DNA of 29,554 bases from RHKX01 sp035695265 (GTDB lineage: Bacteria; Actinomycetota; Thermoleophilia; Solirubrobacterales; 70-9), in assembly GCA_035695265.1 (NCBI GenBank), contig DASSEM010000088.1, positions 1 through 29,554 of the forward strand, in the 5' to 3' direction. Each line of letters begins with the position of its first letter. The stretch's first letter is position 1. Made by a program: the position numbers and the translations under genes. Below, one piece after another: positions 1-7,215 of the stretch. The notes below the pieces were generated by a model that was not told the origin of the DNA, did not search any database, and worked only from the letters and a program-made list of their open reading frames with translations.

Positions 1-46
1 GCCTTCGCCGCCCGGATCGGCTCCCCGCAGGGTTGACGCGGGCCCG

Positions 47-75
47 GTGGCAATCTCCCGTTCGCTGTCTATACT
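47..75 (+). promoter_or_regulatory. Probable promoter of the infC region
   Basis: A -35-like GTGGCA (47-52, 4 of 6 to TTGACA) lies 17 nt upstream of a near-perfect -10 TATACT (70-75). Initiation would fall around 81-84, exactly at an ATG at 84. This is the best sigma-70-type promoter in the window and the only clear one ahead of infC. A TTGACG at 33-38 was considered as -35 but is 31 nt from the -10. The box fits the TAnnCT-start pattern seen elsewhere in the window. Confidence 0.55.
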
Positions 76-83
76 GCGCCGCG

Positions 84-119
84 ATGCCAGTCACCGAGAC
101 CACGTCGCGCCGCTCCTGA
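84..119 (+). CDS. Possible 11-residue leaderless leader peptide upstream of infC
   Basis: ATG at 84 lies 8 nt after the -10 box TATACT, so a transcript starting at 82-84 would be leaderless and this would be its first codon. It reads MPVTETTSRRS and ends with TGA at 117-119. No attenuator hairpin or regulatory codon run is obvious, so no function is assigned. The stretch 120-195 between it and infC holds no clear ribosome binding site. It contains two overlapping TTGACGG copies (162-168, 170-176) of unknown meaning. The ORF is too short to score by composition, so its expression is an inference from spacing only. Confidence 0.3.
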   Translation: MPVTETTSRRS

Positions 120-195
120 GCGCCCGTGCACTTGCGCATCCCTCGTCCCGACCACTTCGCGTTGACGGCTTGACGGTCAGCGACCGCGTCTCCTA

Positions 196-753
196 GTGCC
201 GGTCCCGCGACGCTTCGATCGGCGTCCCCCCGACCGGGATCCGACCCGCATCAACGAGCGCATCCGCGTTCCGAAGGTGCGCCTGATCGGCGCCGACGGC
301 GAGCAGATCGGCGTCGTCGACACCGACGAGGCGCGGCGGATCGCCCGCGAGGCCGATCTCGACCTCGTCGAGGTCGCGCCGGACTCGCGGCCGCCGGTCT
401 GCCGCCTGCTCGACTACTCGAAGTACAAGTACGAGCAGGAGCAGAAGGCGAAGCAGGCCCGCAAGCACCAGCAGCAGGTCAACGTCCGCGAGATCAAGCT
501 GCGGCCGAAGATCGCCGACCACGACTACGAGACGAAGAAGGGCCACGTCAAGCGCTTCCTGAACAAGCGCGACAAGGTCAAGGTCACGATCATGTTCCGC
601 GGGCGCGAGCAGGCTCATCCCGAGCGTGGCCGGGCGCTTCTGGAGCGCCTCAACGAGGATCTCGGCGAGCTCGCCACGGTCGAGCAGGCGCCGCAGCAGG
701 AGGGCCGGAACATGCACATGGTCCTCGCCCCCGGCAAGGTCGCCGGCGCCTAG
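196..753 (+). CDS. infC: Translation initiation factor IF-3
   Basis: IF-3 binds the 30S subunit, keeps it apart from the 50S and checks start-codon/initiator tRNA pairing. The 185-residue product has normal family length. The N-terminal domain carries INERIRVPKVRLI (about residues 19-31) and the DLVEVAP motif. A lysine-rich linker (KYKYEQEQKAKQARK) follows, then the C-terminal domain with VREIKLRPKI and the VTIMFRGRE motif. The GTG at 196 is the only ATG, GTG or TTG between the in-frame TGA at 163 and the conserved core, so the start is well constrained although no good Shine-Dalgarno is visible. IF-3 genes often use rare starts as part of autoregulation. It is first in the conserved order infC-rpmI-rplT, but a terminator and a pseudogene remnant separate it from rpmI here. 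Confidence 0.95.
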   Translation: MPVPRRFDRRPPDRDPTRINERIRVPKVRLIGADGEQIGVVDTDEARRIAREADLDLVEVAPDSRPPVCRLLDYSKYKYEQEQKAKQARKHQQQVNVREIKLRPKIADHDYETKKGHVKRFLNKRDKVKVTIMFRGREQAHPERGRALLERLNEDLGELATVEQAPQQEGRNMHMVLAPGKVAGA

Positions 754-777
754 TCTTCAACTTCGAGACGACCGTTC

Positions 778-799
778 CGTCCTCCTCGAGGACGTTTCT
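778..799 (+). terminator. Rho-independent terminator after infC
   Basis: A perfect 7-bp stem, CGTCCTC (778-784) and GAGGACG (788-794), closes a CTC loop. It is followed by TTTCT and, slightly further on, another TTT. It sits 25 nt after the infC stop, so much infC transcription may end here and rpmI-rplT may need another promoter or read-through. Confidence 0.6.
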
Positions 800-860
800 G
801 TCGTTTCGCGTGTTGCGTCGAGCGTGAACCGTTCGGAGCCCGGCGGACAATGAGGGTGAG

Positions 861-1230
861 ATGGCGGAGGCTCGACCGATGCGAATGTGATCCGCGCGGC
901 GCGCACGAGGGCGGCGGCCTTCGCCGAGATCTTCGGTCGCCATTACGGCGCGATCCGTGAACTACCTGGCCCGCCGACTGCCGATTGCGCTCGCCGAGGA
1001 GCTCGCGGCCGAAAGGTTCCTAATCGCTTTCGAGCGCCGTTGCGACTACGACCTCGCCTACCCGTCGGCGCGACCGTGGCTCTTCGGCATCGCCACCAAC
1101 CTGGCACACCAGCCGTGCATCCTTCGGACGGGCAGACCATCGCTCACTGTTGGGGCAGCCGCTGGGCGGAGATCGGGGACGGAATCGGCCCCAGCGCCCG
1201 GCGCGTCACCGACGCGCGGCGGCGAGTCTC
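861..1230 (+). pseudogene. Decayed ECF-type sigma-70 factor remnant
   Basis: The 496-bp gap between infC and rpmI holds fragments of one sigma factor split over two frames. An ATG at 861 after GAGGGTGAG starts MAEARP; about 1 nt is lost near 878. The next frame reads DANVIRAARTRAAAFAEIFGRHY (887-950), the start of sigma region 2. A second shift near 956 leads to NYLARRL, LAEELAAERFLIAFERR and YPSARPWLFGIATNLA (960-1110), the rest of region 2 with the near-universal WLFGIATN box. Region 3/linker sequence is missing. A further frame gives SRWAEIGDGIGPSARRVTDA (about 1157-1216), a helix-turn-helix-like stretch that may be a region 4 remnant or belong to another small HTH gene. Domain identity is clear from motifs. 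That it is dead is inferred from at least two frameshifts and the missing middle; sequencing error would need several independent errors. Confidence 0.72.
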
Positions 1231-1249
1231 TGCTTCAATACCCCGTTCG

Positions 1250-1450
1250 ATGCCGAAGACGAAGACCCATTCGGGCGCCAAGAAGCGCTTCAAGCGGACG
1301 GCCAAGGGCAAGCTCCGCGGCCGCCGCGCCTACTCGAGCCACATCCTCGAGAAGAAGTCGCCGAAGCGGAAGCGGCGGATGGCCCGGCCGGTGGTCATCG
1401 CCCGGTCCGACCGTGGTCGCGTGAACGAGCTTCTCGGGAAGGGGAAGTAG
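1250..1450 (+). CDS. rpmI: 50S ribosomal protein L35
   Basis: A 66-residue, highly basic protein beginning MPKTKTHSGAKKRFK, the signature of bacterial L35, and ending with a typical GRVNELLGKGK tail. L35 is a small structural component of the 50S subunit. The ATG at 1250 is fixed by the conserved N-terminus, although the frame stays open upstream to 887 through the sigma-factor remnant. No strong Shine-Dalgarno precedes it. Its promoter is not evident: an AATACC at 1237-1242 sits 7 nt before the ATG and might be a weak leaderless -10, but this is speculative. The rplT start lies 3 nt after the rpmI stop, so the two are co-transcribed. Confidence 0.96.
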   Translation: MPKTKTHSGAKKRFKRTAKGKLRGRRAYSSHILEKKSPKRKRRMARPVVIARSDRGRVNELLGKGK

Positions 1451-1453
1451 CCG

Positions 1454-1810
1454 ATGCCGCGGGCCACGAACGCGGTCGCGCGCCGGCGCCGGCGCAAGAA
1501 GACGCTCGCCCAGGCGAAGGGCTACTACGGGCGCAAGCACTCGAGCTACCGGTTCGCGAACGAGCAGGTGATGCGGTCGGGCCAGTACGCCTACCGTGAC
1601 CGCCGCAACCGCAAGCGCGAGTTCCGGCGGCTCTGGATCACCCGGATCAACGCGGCTGCCCGCCAGAACGGGATCAGCTACTCCGAGCTCATCCACGGCC
1701 TCGATGAGGCGGGCGTCGAGGTGAACCGCAAGATGCTCGCCGACATCGCCGTCAACGACCCCGACGCGTTCCGCCGATTTGCCGAGGTGGCCCGGGAGGC
1801 CGTGGCGTAG
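1454..1810 (+). CDS. rplT: 50S ribosomal protein L20
   Basis: A 118-residue basic protein, normal length for L20, which binds 23S rRNA early in 50S assembly. Hallmarks are the N-terminal RRRRRKKTLAQAKGYYGRK, then SYRFANEQVMRSGQYAYRDRR, LWITRINAAAR and the C-terminal LADIAVNDPDAF. In many bacteria L20 represses its own operon by binding the leader mRNA; no such leader structure was identified here. The start ATG is 3 nt after the rpmI stop. A clear intrinsic terminator follows 24 nt after the stop. Confidence 0.97.
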   Translation: MPRATNAVARRRRRKKTLAQAKGYYGRKHSSYRFANEQVMRSGQYAYRDRRNRKREFRRLWITRINAAARQNGISYSELIHGLDEAGVEVNRKMLADIAVNDPDAFRRFAEVAREAVA

Positions 1811-1834
1811 CCGCGGTCAAAGCGACGACTCCCG

Positions 1835-1863
1835 GGCGGTCCAAGGTGGGCCGCCTTTTCTTT
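1835..1863 (+). terminator. Rho-independent terminator after rplT
   Basis: An 8-bp stem GGCGGTCC (1835-1842) / GGGCCGCC (1848-1855) with one G-U pair and an AAGGT loop is followed by TTTTCTTT (1856-1863). This is the most classical terminator in the window. It ends 16 nt before the methyltransferase ATG, so pheST and argCJBD must depend on read-through or a promoter hidden in this short gap. Confidence 0.75.
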
Positions 1864-1879
1864 GCCAGGGTTTCAGGAC

Positions 1880-2605
1880 ATGATCACCAGCAGCGACAAC
1901 GAGAGACTGAAGCGGGTCCGCAAGCTCCGCGACCGCCGCTGGCGCGAGCGCGAGGGCCTCTTCGCGACCGAGGGTGAGGACATGCTCGCGGCCGGGCTCG
2001 ACGCGGGCCGCTCGCCGGTCGACGTTCTCGTCGCGCCGGGAAGCGACATCGCCGGCGTCGAGGTCGAGCCGGAGCTGCTGGCCGCAGCCTCGACGCTCGG
2101 CTCGAGCACGCGCGTGATCGCCGTCTGGGAGATCCCGGAGCCGGGCACGGGCGGCGCGCCACCGCCGGTCTACCTCGACGGGGTCGGCGATCCGGGGAAC
2201 GTCGGGACGATCGTGCGGACCGCGGCTGCCCTGACCGGCGCCCGCGTCGTTCTCGGCCCCGGCTGCGCCGACCCGTACTCGCCGAAGGCGGCGCGGGCCA
2301 GCATGGGCGCGGTGCTCGCAACTCCGCCGGTCCGGGCCGGCGTCGCCGAGACGCCGGCGCCGCGACTCGGGCTCGTCGCCCACGGTGGCGCCGAGCTCGA
2401 TGCGGCCATTACCGGGCTCGGGACGGGGCCGACCCTCTGCCTGGGCTCGGAGCGCCGGGGGCTGCCCGGCGAGGTGATCGCCGCCTGCGACGTGACGGCG
2501 ACGATCCCGCTGCGCGGGCCCGCCGAGTCGCTCAACGTCGCGGCGGCGGCGGCGATCGCGCTGCAGCGGATATCGTCGCTCGCCGCGGCCGGGGTGCGTG
2601 ACTGA
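1880..2605 (+). CDS. TrmH/SpoU-family RNA 2'-O-ribose methyltransferase
   Basis: A SAM-dependent knotted (SPOUT) methyltransferase that probably methylates a ribose in rRNA or tRNA. From the ATG at 1880 it is 241 residues. The N-terminal substrate-binding part begins ITSSDNERLKRVRKLRDR. The catalytic domain carries all three SpoU motifs: GDPGNVGTIVRTA (103-115), CLGSERRGLP (187-196) and IPLRGPAESLNVAAAAA (209-225). The ATG at 1880 is preferred over a TTG at 1862, which lies inside the terminator T-tract. An AGGA directly upstream is closer than ideal. This position between rplT and pheS is a known actinobacterial arrangement. The stop overlaps the pheS start by 1 nt. The exact target nucleotide cannot be read from sequence. 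Confidence 0.9.
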   Translation: MITSSDNERLKRVRKLRDRRWREREGLFATEGEDMLAAGLDAGRSPVDVLVAPGSDIAGVEVEPELLAAASTLGSSTRVIAVWEIPEPGTGGAPPPVYLDGVGDPGNVGTIVRTAAALTGARVVLGPGCADPYSPKAARASMGAVLATPPVRAGVAETPAPRLGLVAHGGAELDAAITGLGTGPTLCLGSERRGLPGEVIAACDVTATIPLRGPAESLNVAAAAAIALQRISSLAAAGVRD

Positions 2606-3726
2606 TGCTGGAGCGGATCGAGCGGATAGGAGAGGAGGCGCGCGCCGCGATCGCGGCGGCGGAGGACGCTGCGGCCGTCGAGGAGGCCCGCGTCCACTAC
2701 CTCGGCCGGAAGGCCGAGCTGACGACGATCCTGCGCGGCATCGGCGAGCTGCCGGCGGACCAGCGCGGCCCGGTCGGCCAGGCCGCCAACGCGGTCCGTC
2801 GTGAGGTCGAGTCGCTGGTCGAGGAGGCGGCGGCACGGCACGAGCGCTCCGAGCTCGACCGGCGGCTGGCCGCCGAGGCGATCGACGTGACGCTGCCCGG
2901 CACGCCGCCGGTGCGACTCGGTCACCTCCACCCGCTGACCCGCACCCGGCGCGAGATCGAAGACATCTTCATCGGCCTCGGCTACCAGGTGATGCAAGGC
3001 CCCGAGGTCGAGCACGACTACTACAACTTCACCGCCCTCAACTACCCGCCCGGGCACCCGGCGCGGATGCTCCAGGACACCTTCTACGTCGACCCCGGCA
3101 CGCTGGGGGAGGGGGTCGAGCTGCACGGACCCGACGGAGAGCCGCTGACGGCTCCGCCCGGCCCGCGCGACGTGCTGCTTCGGACCCACACCTCGCCGAT
3201 GCAGATCCGCGGCATGGAGGATCAGGAGCCGCCGATCTTCATCGTCGTCCCCGGCCGCGTCTACCGCCGCGACTCCGATGCCACCCACACGCCGATGTTC
3301 AGCCAGGTCGAGGGGCTCGCAGTCGGCGAGGACATCACCCTCGCGGACCTCCACGGGACGCTTCTCACCTTCGCCCGCGCCGTCTTCGGCCCCGATCGCG
3401 AGGTGCGCATCAGGCCGCACTTCTTCCCGTTCACCGAGCCGAGCGTCGAGGTCGACGTCTCCTGCTTCCATTGCGGCGGCAGCGGCGAGGTCGGCGGAGA
3501 GCGCTGCAGCCTCTGCAAGGGCACGGGCTGGCTCGAGATCCTCGGCGCCGGCATGGTCGACCCGAACGTGTTCGGGTTCGTGCGCGACCGCGGCTACGAC
3601 CCCGATCGCGTCCAGGGGTTCGCGTTCGGCATGGGCATCGAGCGGATCGCGATGCTCAAGCACGGCGTCCCCGACCTGCGGATCTTCTTCGAGAACGACG
3701 TCCGCATGCTGGGGCAGTTCCGATGA
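2605..3726 (+). CDS. pheS: Phenylalanine-tRNA ligase alpha subunit
   Basis: The catalytic subunit of the alpha2-beta2 PheRS, which charges tRNA-Phe. The 373 residues comprise an N-terminal coiled coil (about 1-90), which contacts tRNA, and the class II synthetase core. Visible core elements are HPLTRTRREIEDIF (109-122), the motif 2 region RVYRRDSDATHTPMF (218-232), FPFTEPSVEVDV (274-285) and motif 3 GFAFGMGIERIAMLKHG (338-354). Four cysteines (C287, C290, C301, C304) form two CxxC pairs in the insertion before GTGWLEILGAGMV. This resembles a zinc-knuckle version of the loop; some lineages keep only part of it. The ATG overlaps the upstream TGA by one base and the stop overlaps the pheT start as ATGA. 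Confidence 0.97.
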   Translation: MLERIERIGEEARAAIAAAEDAAAVEEARVHYLGRKAELTTILRGIGELPADQRGPVGQAANAVRREVESLVEEAAARHERSELDRRLAAEAIDVTLPGTPPVRLGHLHPLTRTRREIEDIFIGLGYQVMQGPEVEHDYYNFTALNYPPGHPARMLQDTFYVDPGTLGEGVELHGPDGEPLTAPPGPRDVLLRTHTSPMQIRGMEDQEPPIFIVVPGRVYRRDSDATHTPMFSQVEGLAVGEDITLADLHGTLLTFARAVFGPDREVRIRPHFFPFTEPSVEVDVSCFHCGGSGEVGGERCSLCKGTGWLEILGAGMVDPNVFGFVRDRGYDPDRVQGFAFGMGIERIAMLKHGVPDLRIFFENDVRMLGQFR

Positions 3727-6188
3727 AGGCGCCGGTCTCCTGGCTGCGCTCCTACTGCGACCCTGGGCTCGGAGCGGCCGAGCTCGCCGAACGGCTGTCG
3801 ATGACGGGCACCGAGGTCGAGCGGGTCGGCCATGTCGGGGCGCCATCGGACGACGGGTTCGTCGTCGGGCGCGTGCTCGGGGCCGAGCCGCACCCGAACG
3901 CCGACCGGCTCCGCGTCTGCACGGTGGACGCGGGGGAGGGAGGGCCGCGGACGATCGTCTGCGGCGCCGCCAACGTCGCTGCCGGCCAGACCGTCGCGGT
4001 CGCCCTGCCGGGCGCGGTCCTCGCCGACGGCACGAAGCTGCGCAAGGCGAAGCTCCGCGGCGTGGAGTCGGCCGGGATGATCCTCTCGGAGGCGGAGATG
4101 GAGATCGGCGACGACGCCGACGGGATCGCGGTCCTCGACGGCGTCACCGCGGAGCCCGGAACCGGGCTCGCCGCGGTGATCGCCGTAGCCGAGACGGTCC
4201 TCGACCTCGAGATCACGCCGAACCGCCCCGACTGCCTCAGCGTCTTCGGGCTCGCCCGCGAGCTCCACGCGATCACCGGCGCCGAGCTCGCCCCGGACCC
4301 CTGGGAGACCGACGCCGAGGCGACCGGCGAGGGCGACGTCGGCGAGCTCGCCTCGGTCACCGTCGAAGTTCCCGAGCTCTGCCCGCGCTTTACGGCGCGG
4401 GCATTCACGGACGTGACGATCGGGCCCTCGCCGCTCTGGCTGAAGGCGCGGCTGACCGCTGCCGGGCAACGGCCGATCAACAACGTCGTCGACATCACCA
4501 ACTACGTGATGCTGCTCACCGGCCAGCCGCTGCACGGCTTCGACCTCGACGAGGTCCCCGGCGGCGAGATCAGCGTCCGGACCGCCGTCGACGGCGAGCG
4601 GCTGACGACGCTCGACGAGGTCGAGCGCCGGCTCGACCCCGAGAGCGTCGTCGTCTGCGACCGGGATGGCCCGACCGGCCTCGCCGGGATCATGGGCGGC
4701 CGCGTCTCCGAGGTCGCGGAGAAGACGAGCCGGGTCCTGCTCGAGGTCGCGACCTGGAACGGGGTCAACATCCTCCGCACCTCGAACCTGCTCGGCCTGC
4801 GCTCGGAGGCCTCGACGCGGTTCGAGAAGCAGCTTCACCCCGACCTCGCGATGCGGGCCCAGCGGGTGGCAGCGAAGCTCATGGTCGAGCTCTGCGGCGC
4901 CCGGCTCGTGCCGGGCACGATCGACGTCGATTCGCGCCCGGCCGCGATGGCCCCGCGCGAGTTGGACTACAGGCCGGAGCGCGCCGATGCGCTGCTCGGC
5001 ATGGAGATCGCGCCGGACCTGGCCGCCGAGTATCTGGGCAGGCTCGGCTTCGACGTCAAGGACGACCGGGCTTCGGGGCCGATCACCGTCGGCGTTCCCG
5101 CCGACCGCCATTTCGACGTCACCCGCGAGGTCGATCTGATCGAGGAGGTGGCACGGGTCCACGGACTCGACGAGCACCTCCCGGCGACGCTGCCCGGGCG
5201 CGGGGGCACGATCGGCGGCCTCGGGCGGGACCAGTCCCTTCTGCGGCGGATCGAGGACCTGCTCCGCGACGCCGGCCTCGACGAGGCGATCACCTGGAGC
5301 TTCGTGCACCCGGCGCGCAGCGGCGTCCCCGGGCTCGACGAGATCGAGCCGGTGGTCGTCCACAACCCGCTATCGGAGGATCAGTCGGTGATGCGGACCG
5401 ACCTGATCGGCGGCCTCCTCGCGGCCGCCGCCCACAACCTCGCCCGCGGCATCGAGCGTTTCGGGATCTTCGAGTCCGGCCGCGCCTACCTGCCCGAGCG
5501 CCCGCCGGCCGGCGCCGGCCCGCTCGGCGGCGGCTTCGCCGGGTCGCGGTCGGCGCCGATCGCCGAGCCGCACCGGATCGCCGCCGTGCTCGTCGGCTCC
5601 GCCGGCGCGGCCGGCTGGCGCGAGCCCGATCGCGCCGCCGACTTCTACGACGCCAAGGGGATGGTCGAGCTCGTCGCAGAGGCGCTCGGCGTCGAGGCCG
5701 GCTTCGCCGCCGCGGCCCGTCCGTTCCTGCATCCCGCCCGCGCCGCGGCCGTCTCGGTCGGGGGTGCTCCGGCCGGCTGGGCCGGCGAGCTTCACCCGCG
5801 GATCCTCGCTGCGATCGGCGCCCGCTCGGGCGCCGCTTTCGAGCTCGACGTCGAGCCGCTGCTCGGCGGCTCGCGAGTGGGCGAGGAGCGATACGAGGAC
5901 GTAACCACGTATCCGGCGGTCGCCGAGGACATCGCGGTCGTGGCCGATCGCGACCTCGGGGCCGGCGCGATCCGCGACGCGATCCTCGCTGCCGGCGGCG
6001 AGCTCCTCGGCGCCGCGGAGGTCTTCGACGTCTACAGCGGCGAGCAGGTGCCCGACGGCAAGCGCAGCCTCGCGCTGCGGCTCGAGTTCCGGGCCGCCGA
6101 CCGGACCCTGACCGACGCCGAGGTGGCGGCCGCGCGGGCCGGGATCGTCGCGGCCCTGGAGGAGATCGGTGCGGAGCTCCGTGGCTGA
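3723..6188 (+). CDS. pheT: Phenylalanine-tRNA ligase beta subunit
   Basis: The 821-residue beta subunit of PheRS, full family length. The start ATG at 3723 (MKAPVSWLRSYCD) is fixed by the conserved N-terminus and the ATGA overlap with pheS. The domains are all present. The EMAPII-like tRNA-binding fold covers about residues 44-150, with HPNADRL, CGAANV and KLRGVESAGMILSEAEM. The B3/B4 editing region carries RPINNVVDITNYVM and GQPLHGFDLD. B5 with DREVDLIEEVARVHG, a degenerate class II core, and a C-terminal ferredoxin-like anticodon-binding domain (about 725-821, TYPAVAEDIAVV) follow. The tail overlaps the argC start by 20 nt if argC begins at 6169, so the translation and arginine genes appear coupled. 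Confidence 0.97.
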   Translation: MKAPVSWLRSYCDPGLGAAELAERLSMTGTEVERVGHVGAPSDDGFVVGRVLGAEPHPNADRLRVCTVDAGEGGPRTIVCGAANVAAGQTVAVALPGAVLADGTKLRKAKLRGVESAGMILSEAEMEIGDDADGIAVLDGVTAEPGTGLAAVIAVAETVLDLEITPNRPDCLSVFGLARELHAITGAELAPDPWETDAEATGEGDVGELASVTVEVPELCPRFTARAFTDVTIGPSPLWLKARLTAAGQRPINNVVDITNYVMLLTGQPLHGFDLDEVPGGEISVRTAVDGERLTTLDEVERRLDPESVVVCDRDGPTGLAGIMGGRVSEVAEKTSRVLLEVATWNGVNILRTSNLLGLRSEASTRFEKQLHPDLAMRAQRVAAKLMVELCGARLVPGTIDVDSRPAAMAPRELDYRPERADALLGMEIAPDLAAEYLGRLGFDVKDDRASGPITVGVPADRHFDVTREVDLIEEVARVHGLDEHLPATLPGRGGTIGGLGRDQSLLRRIEDLLRDAGLDEAITWSFVHPARSGVPGLDEIEPVVVHNPLSEDQSVMRTDLIGGLLAAAAHNLARGIERFGIFESGRAYLPERPPAGAGPLGGGFAGSRSAPIAEPHRIAAVLVGSAGAAGWREPDRAADFYDAKGMVELVAEALGVEAGFAAAARPFLHPARAAAVSVGGAPAGWAGELHPRILAAIGARSGAAFELDVEPLLGGSRVGEERYEDVTTYPAVAEDIAVVADRDLGAGAIRDAILAAGGELLGAAEVFDVYSGEQVPDGKRSLALRLEFRAADRTLTDAEVAAARAGIVAALEEIGAELRG

Positions 6189-7215
6189 TCGCGAGCAGCC
6201 GTCGAGCGGCGAGCCGGCGGCGCGGGTGCTCGTCGCCGGCGCATCCGGGTTCGCCGGGGCGCTCGCGACCGAGCTCGTCTGGCGCCATCCGCGGCTCGAG
6301 CTGCGGCAGGCGACCTCGCGCTCGGAGGCGGGGATGCGGATCGGCGACCTCTACCCGCGCTACCGCGCCGGGGTCGTGATGAGCGAGCTCGACATCGACG
6401 CCGTCGAGGGGTGCGAGGCGGCGATCGTCGCCTACCCTCACCACGCCTCGGCCCCGGTCGTCGCGGCGCTGCGCGAGCTCGGACTGCTCGTCGTCGACCT
6501 CTCCGCGGACTTCAGGCTCCGCGATCCCTACGTCTACCGGCAGTGGTACGGCGAGCTGGCCGCGCCCGACCTGCTCGGCGACGCGGTCTACGGCCTGCCC
6601 GAGGTCAACCGCGACCGGATCCGCGAGGCGGAGCTGATCGCCAACCCGGGCTGCTACCCGACCGCGGCCGTGCTCGGGCTGGCGCCGCTTGCCGCCGCCG
6701 GCTTGATCGAGGACGTGGTCATCGACGCCAAGTCCGGCGTCTCGGGCGCCGGTCGCGGCGGTGGCGACGCGCTCAGCTTCACGACCCTGACCGAGAACGC
6801 AACTCCCTACGGCGTCGGCGGTCACCGCCACGAGCCCGAGATCGCCCAGGAGCTCGGCGCCCTCGCCGGCGGGGAGGCGCCGAGCTTGACGTTCGTGCCC
6901 CACCTGTTGCCGCTCGACCAGGGCGAGCTGGTGAGCTGCTACGTGCGGCCGACGCGCCCGCTCGAGGACGCCGAGCTCGACGAGCTCTACGGGGACCGCT
7001 ACGCCACCGAGGCGTTCGTCGAGCTGGTCGACCGTCCCCCCGGGGTGCGCGAGGTCCGCGACACGAACCTCTGCCGGATCCACACCGCCACCGACGCCGG
7101 CGGACGGGTGCTCGTCTTCAGCGTGATCGACAACCTCTGGAAGGGGGCCGCCGGGCAGGCGATCCAGAACCTCAACCTGATGCTCGGGCTGGACGAGGGG
7201 GATGGGCTCGGGTGA
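6169..7215 (+). CDS. argC: N-acetyl-gamma-glutamyl-phosphate reductase
   Basis: Catalyses NADPH-dependent reduction of N-acetylglutamyl phosphate to the semialdehyde, the third step of arginine synthesis, in the cytoplasm. The product is 348 residues from the GTG at 6169. It shows the Rossmann dinucleotide motif GASGFAG (24-30), LSADFRLRD, and the catalytic cysteine in NPGCYPTA (C162). The SGVSGAGRG and GGHRHEPEI segments are also typical. GGAGGAG at 6158-6164 favours the GTG at 6169; the GTG at 6181 is an alternative that would remove four residues. The gene overlaps the pheT 3' end and the argJ start (GTGA). Confidence 0.95.
   Translation: MRSSVADREQPSSGEPAARVLVAGASGFAGALATELVWRHPRLELRQATSRSEAGMRIGDLYPRYRAGVVMSELDIDAVEGCEAAIVAYPHHASAPVVAALRELGLLVVDLSADFRLRDPYVYRQWYGELAAPDLLGDAVYGLPEVNRDRIREAELIANPGCYPTAAVLGLAPLAAAGLIEDVVIDAKSGVSGAGRGGGDALSFTTLTENATPYGVGGHRHEPEIAQELGALAGGEAPSLTFVPHLLPLDQGELVSCYVRPTRPLEDAELDELYGDRYATEAFVELVDRPPGVREVRDTNLCRIHTATDAGGRVLVFSVIDNLWKGAAGQAIQNLNLMLGLDEGDGLG

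Noticed and set aside
33..75. TTGACG at 33-38 as the -35 of the infC promoter
   Set aside because: The distance to TATACT is 31 nt, far beyond 16-19 nt; GTGGCA at 47-52 has the right 17-nt spacing.
957..1424. A 155-codon plus frame that looks like a gene between infC and rpmI
   Set aside because: Only its first ~50 residues are sigma-like; the rest reads out of frame through rpmI. It was recorded as part of a pseudogene instead.
3471..3722. An upstream start for pheT inside pheS
   Set aside because: Although the frame is open there, PheT family similarity begins exactly at the ATG at 3723, which also forms the ATGA overlap.
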